This document shows, in pieces, positions 1-11,054 of a stretch of DNA of 64,000 nt. How positions within the stretch are numbered: the first letter of the stretch is position 1; the number at the start of each line of letters is the position of its first letter. The translations under genes and the position numbers were made by a program. The notes under the pieces are model-generated. The model saw only the letters and a list, made by a program, of their open reading frames with translations, ran no database searches and had not been told where the DNA came from. The DNA is from Siphonodentalium dalli (taxonomy: Eukaryota > Mollusca > Scaphopoda > Gadilida > Siphonodentaliidae): assembly GCA_032622095.1 (NCBI GenBank), contig CP136063.1, forward strand, positions 25,048,987-25,112,986, in the 5' to 3' direction.

Positions 1-817
1 GGATTTATGATGTCACCAAGATGGCCCCATCCAAAATTTCAGAGTATGCACTAAGTCAGCTTAATTAATAGTTACTAGTGAATTTATGATAGAAAATTGA
101 ATATCTCACCAATGATGTGGAATAATACACAACACTTCCACTTGATATAAAAAGTGGCCACCATAAACCAAGATGGTGGCAAATGGCAACCAAAATTCGG
201 AAAATTTATGATTTTTCACACTTTCCTCTTGAATCATTGACTGATGTTTGAAATTAGTAGCTAATAGCGACCCAATTTTGAATAAATTCTAGTTCCCAAC
301 CATTTCCACAACATAATAGGCCATATTTCGGATCTCATTCCAGCCAACTATCTTTAAAATGTGAATTCAAAAATAGGATATGAAAGTTAACCAAAATTCA
401 ATTCTGTGATTCTAGCCAAGTGTTAAACAGAAAATACCCGAGTGTCGCATTATGCCCCACAACAAGACAACCTGTCTCTCCCCAAAATATGAGTGAATGT
501 GAATAACCGATGTACATAGAACTTATCAACTTACTATACATGTATAACTCCGTCTTACTTTACCAAAATACGCATGTAGCTTTGGTGGTAGTGGTAAGAT
601 GTTCTCGTTTTGACAATGTACAAGACCTACCGAAAGTTATAAACCTGAGATTAAACAGTCATAATGATGTCGGTCCAATTGGGATGTCCACTTCTATGAT
701 TGGTCTCACTAAAATAATAATGTGCGATTCAACTTCAATCATGGAAAAATCATATGGCCTGATAACGACCGTCTGTCGCATTATGCCCCGCGTCGCATTA
801 CATGCCCCACATTACCC
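1..817. other. AT-rich non-coding stretch
   Basis: No convincing gene is seen; open frames here are short and compositionally like the non-coding surroundings. A short motif GTCGCATTATGCCCC occurs near 443 and again near 774, followed by a degenerate second half copy near 792, which suggests remnants of a small repeat. I see no terminal repeats or RNA gene. Confidence 0.5.
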
Positions 818-1129
818 TACTAAGAGGGCCCCTTCCCCCCCCCCCCTTGAGTCCGGAATCCAGTTTTAAAATGACGCTGGAATCCGGAATCTACCTTCAA
901 ATTGACCCTGGAGTCCGGAATCCAGTTTAAGAAACAAATACCGATTTCACGTTCAGTTTACATGATATTATAGATCTTATATTCAATACAATGGAACCAT
1001 GATCACCATGGAAACAAGCCTTTGGCTTTATGGTGTTATCCTTGGTTTTAAAGATCTTTAAATACACTGTGCTTTTTATGTTTACCCATACCATGTATGG
1101 TAAACATAGTGTCGTTGTCTGGATTGACC

Positions 1130-1450
1130 ACTCGTCGTTCGTCCGTCCGTCCGTAGACACTTCACGTGTAATGCGATAACTCAAACATTTTCTATCCAAT
1201 CAGAAGCAAATTTTGTATATGGGTATATCAGCCCAAAATACAGATCGAGTTCGAATTTGGGTTTGATCCGAGTTTTTGTTACATAGTTATGGCCCTTTTT
1301 CGACTTAGAATTCACACATTCTGCCATAACTCAACATTTTTTATCTGATTAGAACCAAATTTGGTATGTGAGTTTCACAGCCCAAAATACAAATCTAGTT
1401 CGAATATGGGTTTGATCCGATTTATTTTAAAGGAGTTATGACCATTTATC
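1130..1450. repeat. Two degenerate tandem copies of a ~147-bp repeat
   Basis: Two neighbouring segments (about 1170-1300 and 1316-1445) share the order 'ataactcaa-catttt', 'caaatttg/tgta', 'cagcccaaaataca', 'gttcgaat-tgggtttgatccga' and 'gttatg(g/a)cc'. They are preceded by a CGTCCGTCCGTCCGT tract near 1138-1153. Repeats of this style are dispersed in marine invertebrate genomes. Non-coding. Confidence 0.5.
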
Positions 1451-2053
1451 AAAACAAAAAAATTGAAAAAACAATATTTTTAACTTTTATAATAATAATA
1501 AAAAAAATGTCATTGACATTGTCATTTGTTTTCATTTAGATATTGATGATTATGATACAAGTTGATAAAAAGATTTCCAATGTGTCCCTTTAATTTTTTA
1601 ATTAATTCACCAATTGCATTTGGACTACTTAGCTATTGATAAAGCTATATTATTTTCTGATGTCTCTTATGCCAATGTGCAAATAATCTGATAAAGAAGG
1701 CTATGGTATCTAATTTAAAATAAGATTCAACAATAAACATCACATGATATTAACAGTAGACTTGGACATCTGTGCTGCAGAGTTATATCTTCAGATGGTC
1801 TGATATCAATATAATTGTTATTGGTTTAATAGAGGTCAGTGTTCAACATAAACAATTCCTGTGATTTTTTGGTTTAGCATTACAGATCCTGTACCAGTGA
1901 ATTCTCTTATATAAATGCCAGTGACCCATAAATTCCAATAATTTGTGTTATGTACATTTGTCTATAATAGTACATAACAGTATACTCTATAATTCAACAC
2001 CAAAACTCTCATTTATCCGATCATATTAAATTTTTATCGCCAAGGGATGGGTT

Positions 2054-2521
2054 AACATCTGCCGATCGTGATCGGCCTCTCGTTTATTATTTATAATTTA
2101 TTTATATTTTAATACTCATTACCCCCCACCACCCCATCCCGCCACCCATAGTATCTTATGCGCCGCTCATATAGAGGTTAGTACCCACACACCACCCCAT
2201 CCCGCTACCCATAGTATCTTATGCGTCGCAGGCGCACGTATAGAGATTATTACCCTCCCACTGCTCGAATAGAGGTTACTAACCTCTATACGAGCGCCTG
2301 CGGCGCATAAGATACTATGGGTGGCGGGATGGGGTGGTGGGTGGATACTAACCTCTATACGAGCGCATGCGGTGCATAAGATACTATGGGTGGCGGGATG
2401 GGGTGGAGGGTGGGTATTTTTTTCGCATATTTATAAAAAATAGTTGGCCTGTTTCATAACTAGGTACCACTGAACAACAAGGACTAGGTTATTACAAGCA
2501 AATTGTCTGATCGGCAGTGTT
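2054..2521. repeat. Nested fold-back structure with a ~300-bp palindrome
   Basis: The outer ends are inverted: AACATCTGCCGATC at 2054-2067 faces GATCGGCAGTGTT at 2509-2521, with one gap. Inside lies a large imperfect palindrome (about 2115-2418) centred at 2279, where agaggtta and taacctct face each other across one base. Each arm holds two copies of a unit that includes CCACCCCATCCCGC, CCATAGTATCTTATGCG and TATAGAGGTTA. The right arm holds the reverse complements in mirrored order. It sits inside the 824-3370 element and may be a nested fold-back insertion. Confidence 0.6.
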
Positions 2522-3376
2522 TTGATCATTTATAATTTCGAGATGAACATTCTTAAAAAGTGTATCCATCACCTTTTCTACAGGAAGTCAACAAATTTTA
2601 TCATTAAGGTATCGGTAAGTGGTGATGGATACGCCGCATCTATTTATGGGGTCGTATCATTCCCTGCTCGCTTCGCTCGCGAGCCCCTAATTCAACCCCT
2701 AATCTGTCTCAGGGTACATATACATGACTGTCGATGATGACGTTCCAAGCTCCCGTGGTACCGTGACTGCGTGAGTACGACAGTAAACAGTACTCACTGT
2801 GTAAGATGTGGGTGGTCGGAGTGTTCGAAAGTAATCCCCGGACGTTGGTCCATTCCGTTTCCGTGTCGGCAAGAAGAAACCGACTACTGGGGTAATCTTC
2901 GTCTCTGGCTATCCTTCGCACAGCGACGTGTATTTGGTGCAGGCTGACCCCAGGCCGAAATGACAACCTACACGCTGTTTCTAGCAGCATACCGGTAAAC
3001 ACGTGAAATTTATGGGAATCCAATTTCGATGCAATGGCCTTGACACTAATTAGGAACCGTAACTCTTGCCGGTTCCGGTAAATCTACTTTGGACAACCAC
3101 CGCAAATAGTGACCGGAAAGATAAAGAGCACCGTATACAAACGAATATATACGGACTAAGTCCTATAAGAGTGTGTATCAGATTGGATCCCATATAAAAT
3201 TCATAATATTATGATCTATTATAACCAAATGAGGAACCAAATCGCAATATTTCACCCGAAATGGAATCCGTTTATATAAATACATGAATCCGGAATCCAG
3301 CTTAATTTGTGTCTTGAATCCGGCGTACGGGTCCAAAATGGGTCGAATCCGGGGGGGGGGAGGGGCCCTCTACTAA

Positions 3377-4236
3377 CTTTGCTTGGTAAAATAGCAGACG
3401 CCTAACAATAAACATTATTCATTTATCATATTAATGAGTTCATAAGATTGTGTTTATCATTATTGATAATTGTGCATTTGCATTCGTGTTTGATTTGTAT
3501 TTTTAATCATAATTGTTGTTAGGGAACTATTTCGTCGCATGTGCATAGGGTATTTCTTTTACTGCGTAATACGCCGTAATTAAATTACAAAATATCTAAG
3601 TTGTGTGTTTCAAATACCTCGGGAACGATTTTTGGCTAATTAAGTTTTTGCATGATCGCCGAAAATCGAAAAACCAGCCCCACCACAACGTTGTTGCCAT
3701 CAAAACCACGTTGTCATTTTTTTCGTTGCTGTTGACTCACTTCGATTGGGATTTCATTGAATATTTAGGCCACTGGAGAGTTGTGGCCGTTATCAGCATG
3801 ATCGGGGATAATTGTTCTTATAATACGTGGAGAATACCAGCGGGTGTCAAATTGTGTTCAGAGGTGAGCAAATATGGTTTTTATGTCGAGGAACCATGGT
3901 CAGAATGCCCACCCTGGCATTTTGTGTAGGCTATTTCTCAGCCGTACAAACAAACATAGACCCAGGGAAGCGCTCATTCGTTGGGTATAATATCCTTCTT
4001 CAGGACTGTGGGGGGGGGGTCTCATAATAATAAATATGCACATTAGCTCTCCGTCCCGATTTTGGTGGTCAGCCTTCTCCTACGCGCTTGCGAATTTCGC
4101 CAAAAACACAGTACAACGGCGTTTCGCCACACCATTGCAGGTCCATTCTCAGTAAAACCGTGCATGCATGTCGCCGGTGGTTTTCCGTTAGAATACCGAC
4201 GACAGAGATAGAAAAATGTCACACGCGGGAAGAACT
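3377..4236. other. Unassigned region with a CpG-rich patch
   Basis: No recognised gene. An open frame on the plus strand (3603-3929) has moderate complexity, and a GTGAGC donor-like site follows a GAG codon at about 3861-3869, but nothing else supports an exon. From 4045 to 4235 CpG dinucleotides are frequent compared with the AT-rich neighbours, which could be an unmethylated fragment or old promoter DNA. I infer no function. Confidence 0.3.
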
Positions 4237-4238
4237 TA

Positions 4239-5573
4239 GGGGAGACCCGGGCAAAGCGGATCGCACGGGCAAAGCCGATCACCTTTATTATTTCAATACT
4301 GGCAAATTATTCCGATTCTATCCGTATTTTAGAATAAGATAGTTTTATGTTTGGTTAGTTTTTATACATTTCCACAGAGAACTAGGTATACTAAAATTGT
4401 GTAGCCCATTAGAACATTTTCGTCGACATTTTACGATTTTACCAAATTTGTAATTATTGTGCGTTTGCGCATATCTATTGCGCAGGTCGATGGTCACATA
4501 CCCATCTACCCGAATAAATGTTGTCGGTGTCTTAGGCAATATATATGTGGAATAAGACAATATGTCAATTTGCTATATTTGATAGGACACGTGCGTAATA
4601 CGCCGGACTGTAAAAAGATGTGATCTGGGCAAAGCGGATCGGGCAAAGCGGATCATTCATAACATGACTAACTTCCGGTACACATGCGTAGATTAAGTGA
4701 ATTTGGACAATTTTAGTCCGATGTATCGACAAAACTCGTGCCTTGTCGGAGCATGACCATAATTGGGAAACTTGAGTGTTTGAAAACACGCGGTATTAAT
4801 TATTTGGGATTAATATGTATTATTGTAATAAATAAAAGGCCGTGGCTAAAGAACGGTATACCGCTCTTTAGTACCAAACGCTAAAGAGCGGTATACTGCG
4901 CTTTAGCTATATGGGCCTGATACGCTAATTAACGGTATACCGCTCTTTAGCGTTTGGTGCTAAAGAACGGTATACTGCTCTTTAGTGGCAAACGCTAAAG
5001 AGCGGTATACCGCGCTTTAGCTATATGGGCCTGATATGCTAATGAACGGTATACCGCTCTTTAGTTTTGATGCTAAAGAACGGTATACTGCTCTTTAGCC
5101 CTCAGTGCTAAAGAGCGGTCCAAGTTGGATGAGCGGCACGTGCGTTGCCAAGATATTTTGCGCATTGCGCCAACGTACAACGTTATAATCCGTATACTGC
5201 TCTTTAGCCCTCATCGCTAAAGAGCGGTATACTGTTCTTTAGCCCTCAGTGCTAAAGAGCGGTATACCGTTCTTTAGACACTCCGTAAATAAAACTAAAA
5301 AGCATATTAATAGTTGAAAATTATTGCATTTTCAGAAGGATTCGTTTGCTGATCCGCTTTGCCCGAAGTGGTGATCCGATTTGCCCAACGGCCGGGCAAA
5401 GCGGATCAAAATTAAAAATCACCATAGCAACCAAACCAATAGATGTATCTTAATGCATCATCCGCCAAATGTTATGCCATCATGATTAGAAACTGACAGT
5501 GCTAATAATTCTGATTGCCGGTTGCATTTTGTACAAGAAACCCTTACGTGATCCGCTTTGCCCGGGTCTCCCC
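4239..5573. mobile_element. 1.3 kb TIR element with TA target duplication
   Basis: Perfect 24-bp inverted termini lie at 4239-4262 and 5550-5573; they begin GGGGAGACCCGGGC and end GCGGATC. Both are flanked by TA (4237-4238 and 5574-5575), as in Tc1/mariner-type elements. A 14-mer found in the termini, GGGCAAAGCGGATC, recurs in direct or inverted orientation at 4267-4280 (one change), 4627-4640, 4641-4654, 5351-5364, 5373-5386 (one change) and 5394-5407, so the element has many subterminal sites. It encodes no transposase that I can see and carries the palindrome cluster at 4846-5277. Confidence 0.7.
4846..5277. repeat. Array of 26-bp palindromes centred on GTATAC
   Basis: Nine full palindromes and two halves occur at 4846, 4881, 4925, 4960, 4995, 5039, 5073, 5108 (left half), 5192 (right half), 5217 and 5252. 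The half-site is CTAAAGAGCGGT; the full unit mirrors it around GTATAC. Most neighbours are spaced 34-35 bp start to start, with a 44-bp step where a 'ctatatgggcctgata' linker intervenes. Substitutions fall mainly in the arms (AGAGCGG or AGAACGG; ACCGC, ACTGC or ACCGT), and symmetry is mostly kept. Such DNA could form cruciforms or a multi-hairpin RNA. Confidence 0.75.
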
Positions 5574-5575
5574 TA

Positions 5576-7554
5576 CCCCCGCGCAGCTGGAACACTACAT
5601 ACATAAACAGGTTGTAGATTCTTTTTGACGGGAGCTGCTCCTATGTATGCCAATATGTAACATACGTTACTTGCCGAGCCCATATTATATGAAGACTGGC
5701 TCACAAAAGGTATTAATATCAGGAGTTCGATGCCAGTTTTCCAGTTGCAGGCTAGTGAGCATTTGTTGTCTTTGTTATACGTCATTGCGAACATCTGCGA
5801 CCATGACCAAGAAACATATGACGCGTGAAATAGCTGTCGCCAGATCCGTGTAACATACGTTACCGAATATAAAACTGATTCCACGCGGACACTGTTTTAT
5901 TTATAACATGCATAAAACCCACTAAAAGTTGGCTGTCCATCGACTTTATACAAACGATATTTCCGTGTCTCGAAATACACAATAGTGGATGCAGTGGAAC
6001 GTCTGAATGTCGTCGAGTGTGATAGTTTGTTTTAAGCCTGTAACATACGTTACCATACGTTTTGAATATCTCAATGATGTGGAGTGAAATTATTAAAAAA
6101 TTTTATATGGCCATCTTCGATCTGATCAGGAAAATATCAAATTTGCATTGTAAAACGGTATATAACTTGTGCTAGCCTCTGTTATATTTGTCAATGTAGT
6201 AACATACGTTATCGGCTAAAAATTAATATTGTTTTTAACCAAGATATCTCACTGTGTGGTAATAACGACACGAGTTTAGGACACCAGTGATCCTAATATG
6301 TGGGTAATATCTGCTATTGTGACACTTTGATGAGGTTATGATGAATCGTGTGCGGTACACGTGATTTGTTGTATTTAGCACCTTTCACTATTGCGATGTG
6401 CAGGGACCTTCATATTTTCATGATATTATTTAGTCACACTTACTTACGAATATTAATTGGATTTATTGGCTGCTTAGTAAAGGTCTCCAAAGCAAACTAG
6501 CGGGTTAATAATCATAATGATTTTCGGGGGCGTACGATGAAAGTTAAACAATATATTCCATGATGTTGCATTTTAAACTCCCCTGAGAATACATCAGGTG
6601 ACCATGACACAAGCTTGAGTAAGCACATTTGTTCAACTATAACTTTGACTTCGACATGCATGCTTGTTACCCCTATAATATATATAACTGATTTCAATAT
6701 ATAGATGTAATAGTTCTGATAATTTAAAGCCGATAATTATCCGACTACAGAAAAATACACGGATCATTCACGGGCATTAAATGACGTTATATGCACGATT
6801 CGTATCATGATCAAAGATATTTGGTCATAACCTGGAGATGCATATTACAAGCACGGGGCTGGGAATTATATATAGAAGAGCCAATTGACCATGGACCTTG
6901 GTGGTAACCACCAATATGACACCAGTGACTAACTCAATACCAAATATGTCTTTTGACATTAATTTTAAGTATGGCATGATATATAACAAACAGCTGAATG
7001 TTATTTGCGCCAAGGTGTATACTATTCGCAAACATTGATCTGAACGGATGTCTAGATTTTTAATTCCTATTATAACTGTATTTATGAAAGCAACAACAAA
7101 ACTGCCCATCGCCGTTCTTCTCTAGAAGTCTATCGGTGTCTTCGACATACTGCAAGCAATAATGTGATATCCCAACGCCGATACATGTACCATGTACCTT
7201 GAAATCCTGCAGTCACCTGCAGTTACTTTAATCAATGAAAACCACACCAATATTATGTTGTACTGTCGATCAATTATTATAACAATATGTTACTCAGGAA
7301 AGTGCTTAAAACATGGGGTCGTGCGACTGTATGCATGCGGGTCCAACAAAAGGTACATGTAGCATTAACTTCCCACTCAATTTACCAGTGCAATCATTCA
7401 CATTATAACAATATAGGGGACTTTTGTATATAAATATGATCCAATGCTAGTTTAAATACAACTGAATTTATATGCAATCTTTGTTGACGTTGCATGGTAA
7501 TAAAGCTGAATATTTGGTTTGCTTCTGGTATAGTATTATACTGATGTTTATGTG
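5576..7554. other. AT-rich non-coding stretch with repeated GTAACATACGTTAC motif
   Basis: No gene is recognised. A 14-bp inverted-repeat motif, GTAACATACGTTAC, occurs at 5657-5670, 5850-5863, 6040-6053 and, with one change, 6199-6212. The first three are 193 and 190 bp apart. More copies follow at 7556 and, inverted, at 7946. The rest is unique-looking AT-rich DNA. Confidence 0.5.
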
Positions 7555-7960
7555 TGTAACATACGTTACCATTGTATATGCGTAGCGGCAGCTTAATTTT
7601 GGAAGAAACAATCGCGGAGAAATAGATTTCTCATTGTAACTTGAAAGAACGGATCTTCGAATATAATATGGAATAAAACATTTGACACAAACCGTACATG
7701 TTATCAAATGAAAGGAAACGAATTATGAAGTAAAAAAATTTGCTGCGTAATTATCAGAAAATGTATGCAATTATCACTTTTTATAGCGTTATGATCCAAA
7801 GCACATGGAACCGAGTATGTTTGTGACTTCATTGTGTTTAACTTTCTGGCTGTTGCCCACCTTACAAAATTCATATATGAAAAATTTGGTACCGCTATGT
7901 GGTTCAATACCGATGTAAACCACCCCTTTCGGTGTGTGCCCACAGGTAACGTATGTTACA
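7555..7960. repeat. Possible ~406-bp element with 16-bp inverted ends
   Basis: TGTAACATACGTTACC at 7555-7570 is matched by its exact reverse complement at 7945-7960. No clear target duplication is visible on the flanks. The same core occurs four times upstream without a close partner, so this may be a small inverted-repeat element or just two dispersed binding motifs in opposite orientation. Confidence 0.4.
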
Positions 7961-8663
7961 ATAGGAAATTCACACGATTTGCCATCGATAACTTCAATGT
8001 ACCATAGCAATGTACTCGAACGAGCAATGATGCCAATATTCCACAATTAGCTTCAGTAGATCCCTCGCTTTCATATACGAACAATATTGGAGGATACTGT
8101 TGACATTGATTTTTTTCGAATTTCATTCCTCAAATGCACCGTTTTGCTGAGAATGCACCCACAACGGCCAAACGCACACCACAACGGGGAAACGGTTGGT
8201 CAGTGTGATTTTCCCCATTGATAATAATTAAGCGGTCTACTGCTTCCTTGCTATACGCTTTGGGTGATTATCCAATGTGGGCATGAACAATGTTACCTTG
8301 TATTATTGTAATAAAGTATCAAAACCATCTATGTTAGCTGAAAATGACAGGTGTGGCCTTTGCCCACACTTACATATACATGGTCCCATACAGATGTATG
8401 CACGATTACGCAGTGGCCGATATGGCTGCGATCGACTTACACGTGTGTGGTCACATGTACGTAGGCTATACATATGTTGGGTCAACTTGAGTGTGTGGTC
8501 TTAATGAATATATAGTACATATAAATAACGAACGTTTTCACAGCATGCTAGCTTCACAGCTTGTATCATTATGATTTACACGGATGAAATCGTCAAATAA
8601 GATAATACACAATTTATTTGGTCTAAGACACTGTTGGTAAATACGATAAGATGATAAACGGTC
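7961..8663. other. Non-coding stretch, nothing recognised
   Basis: Short overlapping open frames on both strands around 8277-8504 are shadows of each other and show no family signature. A degenerate repeat of 'caacgg' pieces is present at 8160-8200. I see no RNA gene or mobile element boundary. Confidence 0.4.
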
Positions 8664-9453
8664 AATGAATTGTCAGGGCCTATATAGACTATATAATATA
8701 CCAATATGATTTTTTTTAAATATTCATTTTGGCCGTAATTCTACTCACAAAGAATTCAAATCATCAAATGCATGTTTACGTGGTTGCTGATTTTACATTA
8801 ATGGAACATTTATACTTACTATAAGTGCATATACAATCAAACAATCAATAGATGTTATACCAATATCACATATAATGTTATATATATAGATATCTACTCA
8901 CATATATATCCGCTACAGTATAGGCCAACTCACTAACAATCATCTGCCACCATTATATATAAGTGCGTGTATACCGCCGATTCTGCCTATAGGTTCCGAA
9001 AATGAAATATTGACGTTGGATGGTGCGATCACCAATCAACAAGGCTTCGCGCACGAATTATTTCTGAGGTGAACAGCAATCAGCTTAGCCATGCATGCAA
9101 AGGTGTGTCAAGTCTTGACACCGATACAACAATTAAGGTCGCTCGATACCGGCTCCAATATCAGCCCTATAGTCATTTTTATATTGAATGTTCAAAATTT
9201 CCAAATGAATTATCAGGGGCTATATAGACTATAATTTACCAATTATGATTTTTAAAATATTTATTTTGGCCGTAATTCTACTCACAAAGAATTCAAATCA
9301 TCAAATGTTTACGTGCATGGCGGCTGATTTTACATTAATGGAACATTCATACCTACTATAAGTTCATATACATGTACAATCAAACAATCAATAGATGTTA
9401 TACAATATCACATATATGTATAATGATAGATATATATACTCACGTATATCCGC
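8664..9453. repeat. Direct duplication of ~250 bp (8664-8913 and 9204-9453)
   Basis: The two copies share long blocks including 'tttggccgtaattctactc', 'acaaagaattcaaatcatc' and 'caatcaatagatgttata'; they differ by scattered changes and small indels. About 290 bp of unrelated sequence separates them (8914-9203). The layout could be an old terminally repeated insertion or a simple segmental duplication. Neither copy is coding. Confidence 0.6.
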
Positions 9454-9504
9454 CAAGCCACAAGACCTCCAAACCAAGTCAGTGTACTGCTATCCCACAA
9501 GAAA

Positions 9505-10643
9505 GGGTCGTGAAATAATTTACACATACAGCTGGGGGGGGGGGGGGCACAAAAGTTTTATCATACAGGGCCGGGGTGGGTCCGAAAACATGAGTTTGTG
9601 CAAAAAAAATTCTATTCACATTTTTGCCCTTGTTTTAAGTTGTTTTCAAATATATTCATTAATAATTGTGTTCTAAGGCAGGTTATGGCCTTTACAGACA
9701 CTTAGGAACAGGGTAGGTTTAAGATATAAGTAATACAGGGGAGATCTTCCAAAAACATACCTATACCGGGCGGGGTGGGTGCATCTCAGAGGCCTGAAAA
9801 TTGTTTGTGAAAAAAAACAATTTCAACCCACATTATGGACATTGTTTTAAGTTGTTTTCACTAATAAATGTGTTCTAACATAGATAATGACCTTAACCAA
9901 CACTTAAGAACATATGTAGGTATAAGATAAAGCACTCTCTGGTGCCAAATAAAAGTGATGGCTGAATAGGGGTGCTGGTTTGCATTTCACCTCAAATTAA
10001 TATTGAATAGTGCCTGATAGTGCTGGCATTTTCACTCTGGCATGTCTAATGACCAAATAATACTAGTGCTGCAGAGTGCTAGCTAACAAAATACCTCAAA
10101 TTAAAAAATAAACATGCCAGCCTGTTTATTTGGCTCCAAAGAGTGATACTTATATACTATATAACTGTCATTGCAGGTATGGCTATAAGGTGTTCTGATA
10201 TGATGGTTGGTGGCACCTTTTTGGGAACAACAGTGAAGAAGTCATTAATTAGAAACTGGACTATTTATGTAAAAATTAAACACAATGTTGGCTTATTGGC
10301 ACTATAAATATTACCTCACAATATCTGTGCATAATGTAGAATAAAACACTTTTTATTTCAAAATGTATTTTTCAATGTCGAAAACAACATCATAACCGTT
10401 GATAGTTTTTCAATTGTTTGAACACTTGGAATCTGCCAGAAACGGTCCAATTTAAAACTTACCTTTGATTCTGTTTGATTTGGTCTTGAATAGATTTAAA
10501 ATGATTGCTTTCTTATTTTAGGGGGTGGGTCCAAAAAAATCAGGTGGAAAAAAATAATTTTTTTGCACAAAAAGGGTGGGTGGGTAGCAAAAGGGCTGTA
10601 AAATTTTTTTTGGGCCCTGTATGTGTAAATTTTCTCACTACCC
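9505..10643. mobile_element. ~1.1 kb element with inverted ends
   Basis: The left end (9505-9531) and the right end (10617-10643) are inverted copies sharing AATTTACACATACAG and a GT-GTGA block. A run of 14 G follows the left end (9534-9547), and a C run lies at the right end (10640 onward). Inside, two degenerate direct copies (about 9555-9720 and 9745-9915) share GGGGTGGGT, 'ttgttttaagttgttttca' and 'gtgttctaa'. No coding capacity is visible and no target duplication could be assigned. Confidence 0.5.
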
Positions 10644-10778
10644 CCCCCCCTGACATTGACATTGGCATAATAAAGTTACATTGATATCACAACCCTAATG
10701 TTTATCAAGCAGGATTTATGTAGACAATAGAGGTAGTGAGTGGTGGATAAATAATTAAAACCTACATTCTGTTTTCAG

Positions 10779-11054
10779 AAATGGGAGAAAGAATCATCTG
10801 CGTCAGGTCATATGAAGGTCAAAAGGACATTCCCATCAATGAACAACATTTATGTTACCCCGCCGATGGCATACAGGACATCTGAGGCAAGCAGTGAAAA
10901 TAAAGACTTTGAGTGAATGATAACGACATTGAAGGACAAACATGTGTACACACCGAGTGATGGCAGCTTGGAGGTCGATAATCACTCAGATATTTCCAGC
11001 AAGTTCGACAGATTCGAAACAAAGAGGATATCCATATCAGACACGCATCTCTAA
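10779..11054 (+). CDS. Possible terminal coding exon with one in-frame TGA
   Basis: A good 3' splice acceptor (pyrimidine-rich tract ending TTTTCAG at 10772-10778) is followed by an open frame that starts AAA TGG GAG. It runs 45 codons to TGA at 10914-10916, then another 45 codons in the same frame to TAA at 11052-11054. Both halves have protein-like composition (charged, Ser/Thr-rich, low hydrophobicity) and use codons unlike the AT-rich flanks. It resembles the cytoplasmic tail of a membrane protein; the downstream half ends Asp-Thr-His-Leu, which fits a class I PDZ ligand. I cannot name a family. The TGA may be a true stop, a readthrough stop or a disabling mutation. No upstream exon was found; a transposon fills the DNA just upstream. 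The possibility of a chance open frame remains. Confidence 0.4.

Larger units (their letters stand above)
824..3370. mobile_element. 2.5 kb non-autonomous TIR DNA transposon, TSD TACTAA
   Basis: The two ends are inverted copies beginning GAGGGCCCCT followed by a run of C (left, 824 onward) and ending with a G run plus AGGGGCCCTC (right, to 3370). Identical TACTAA flanks lie at 818-823 and 3371-3376. Subterminal copies of a GGAATCC-containing motif sit inside both ends (three spaced copies at about 845-925, more at 3283-3350), as expected for transposase binding sites. No transposase is readable; open frames inside are short and unrecognised. Superfamily is not clear: a 6-bp target duplication is unusual, so the outermost bases could be set slightly differently. 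Confidence 0.6.

Noticed and set aside
2709-3023. 104-codon minus-strand frame as a gene
   Set aside because: Inside the 824-3370 transposon, no recognised motif and no supporting signals.
4043-4342. Two overlapping frames on opposite strands as genes
   Set aside because: They overlap each other and run into the terminal repeat of the TA element; the apparent openness comes from the local CpG-rich composition.
4846-5277. CRISPR-like regular spacing of palindromic repeats
   Set aside because: The spacers are about 9 bp and not unique, the setting is eukaryotic transposon DNA, and no cas-like genes are present.
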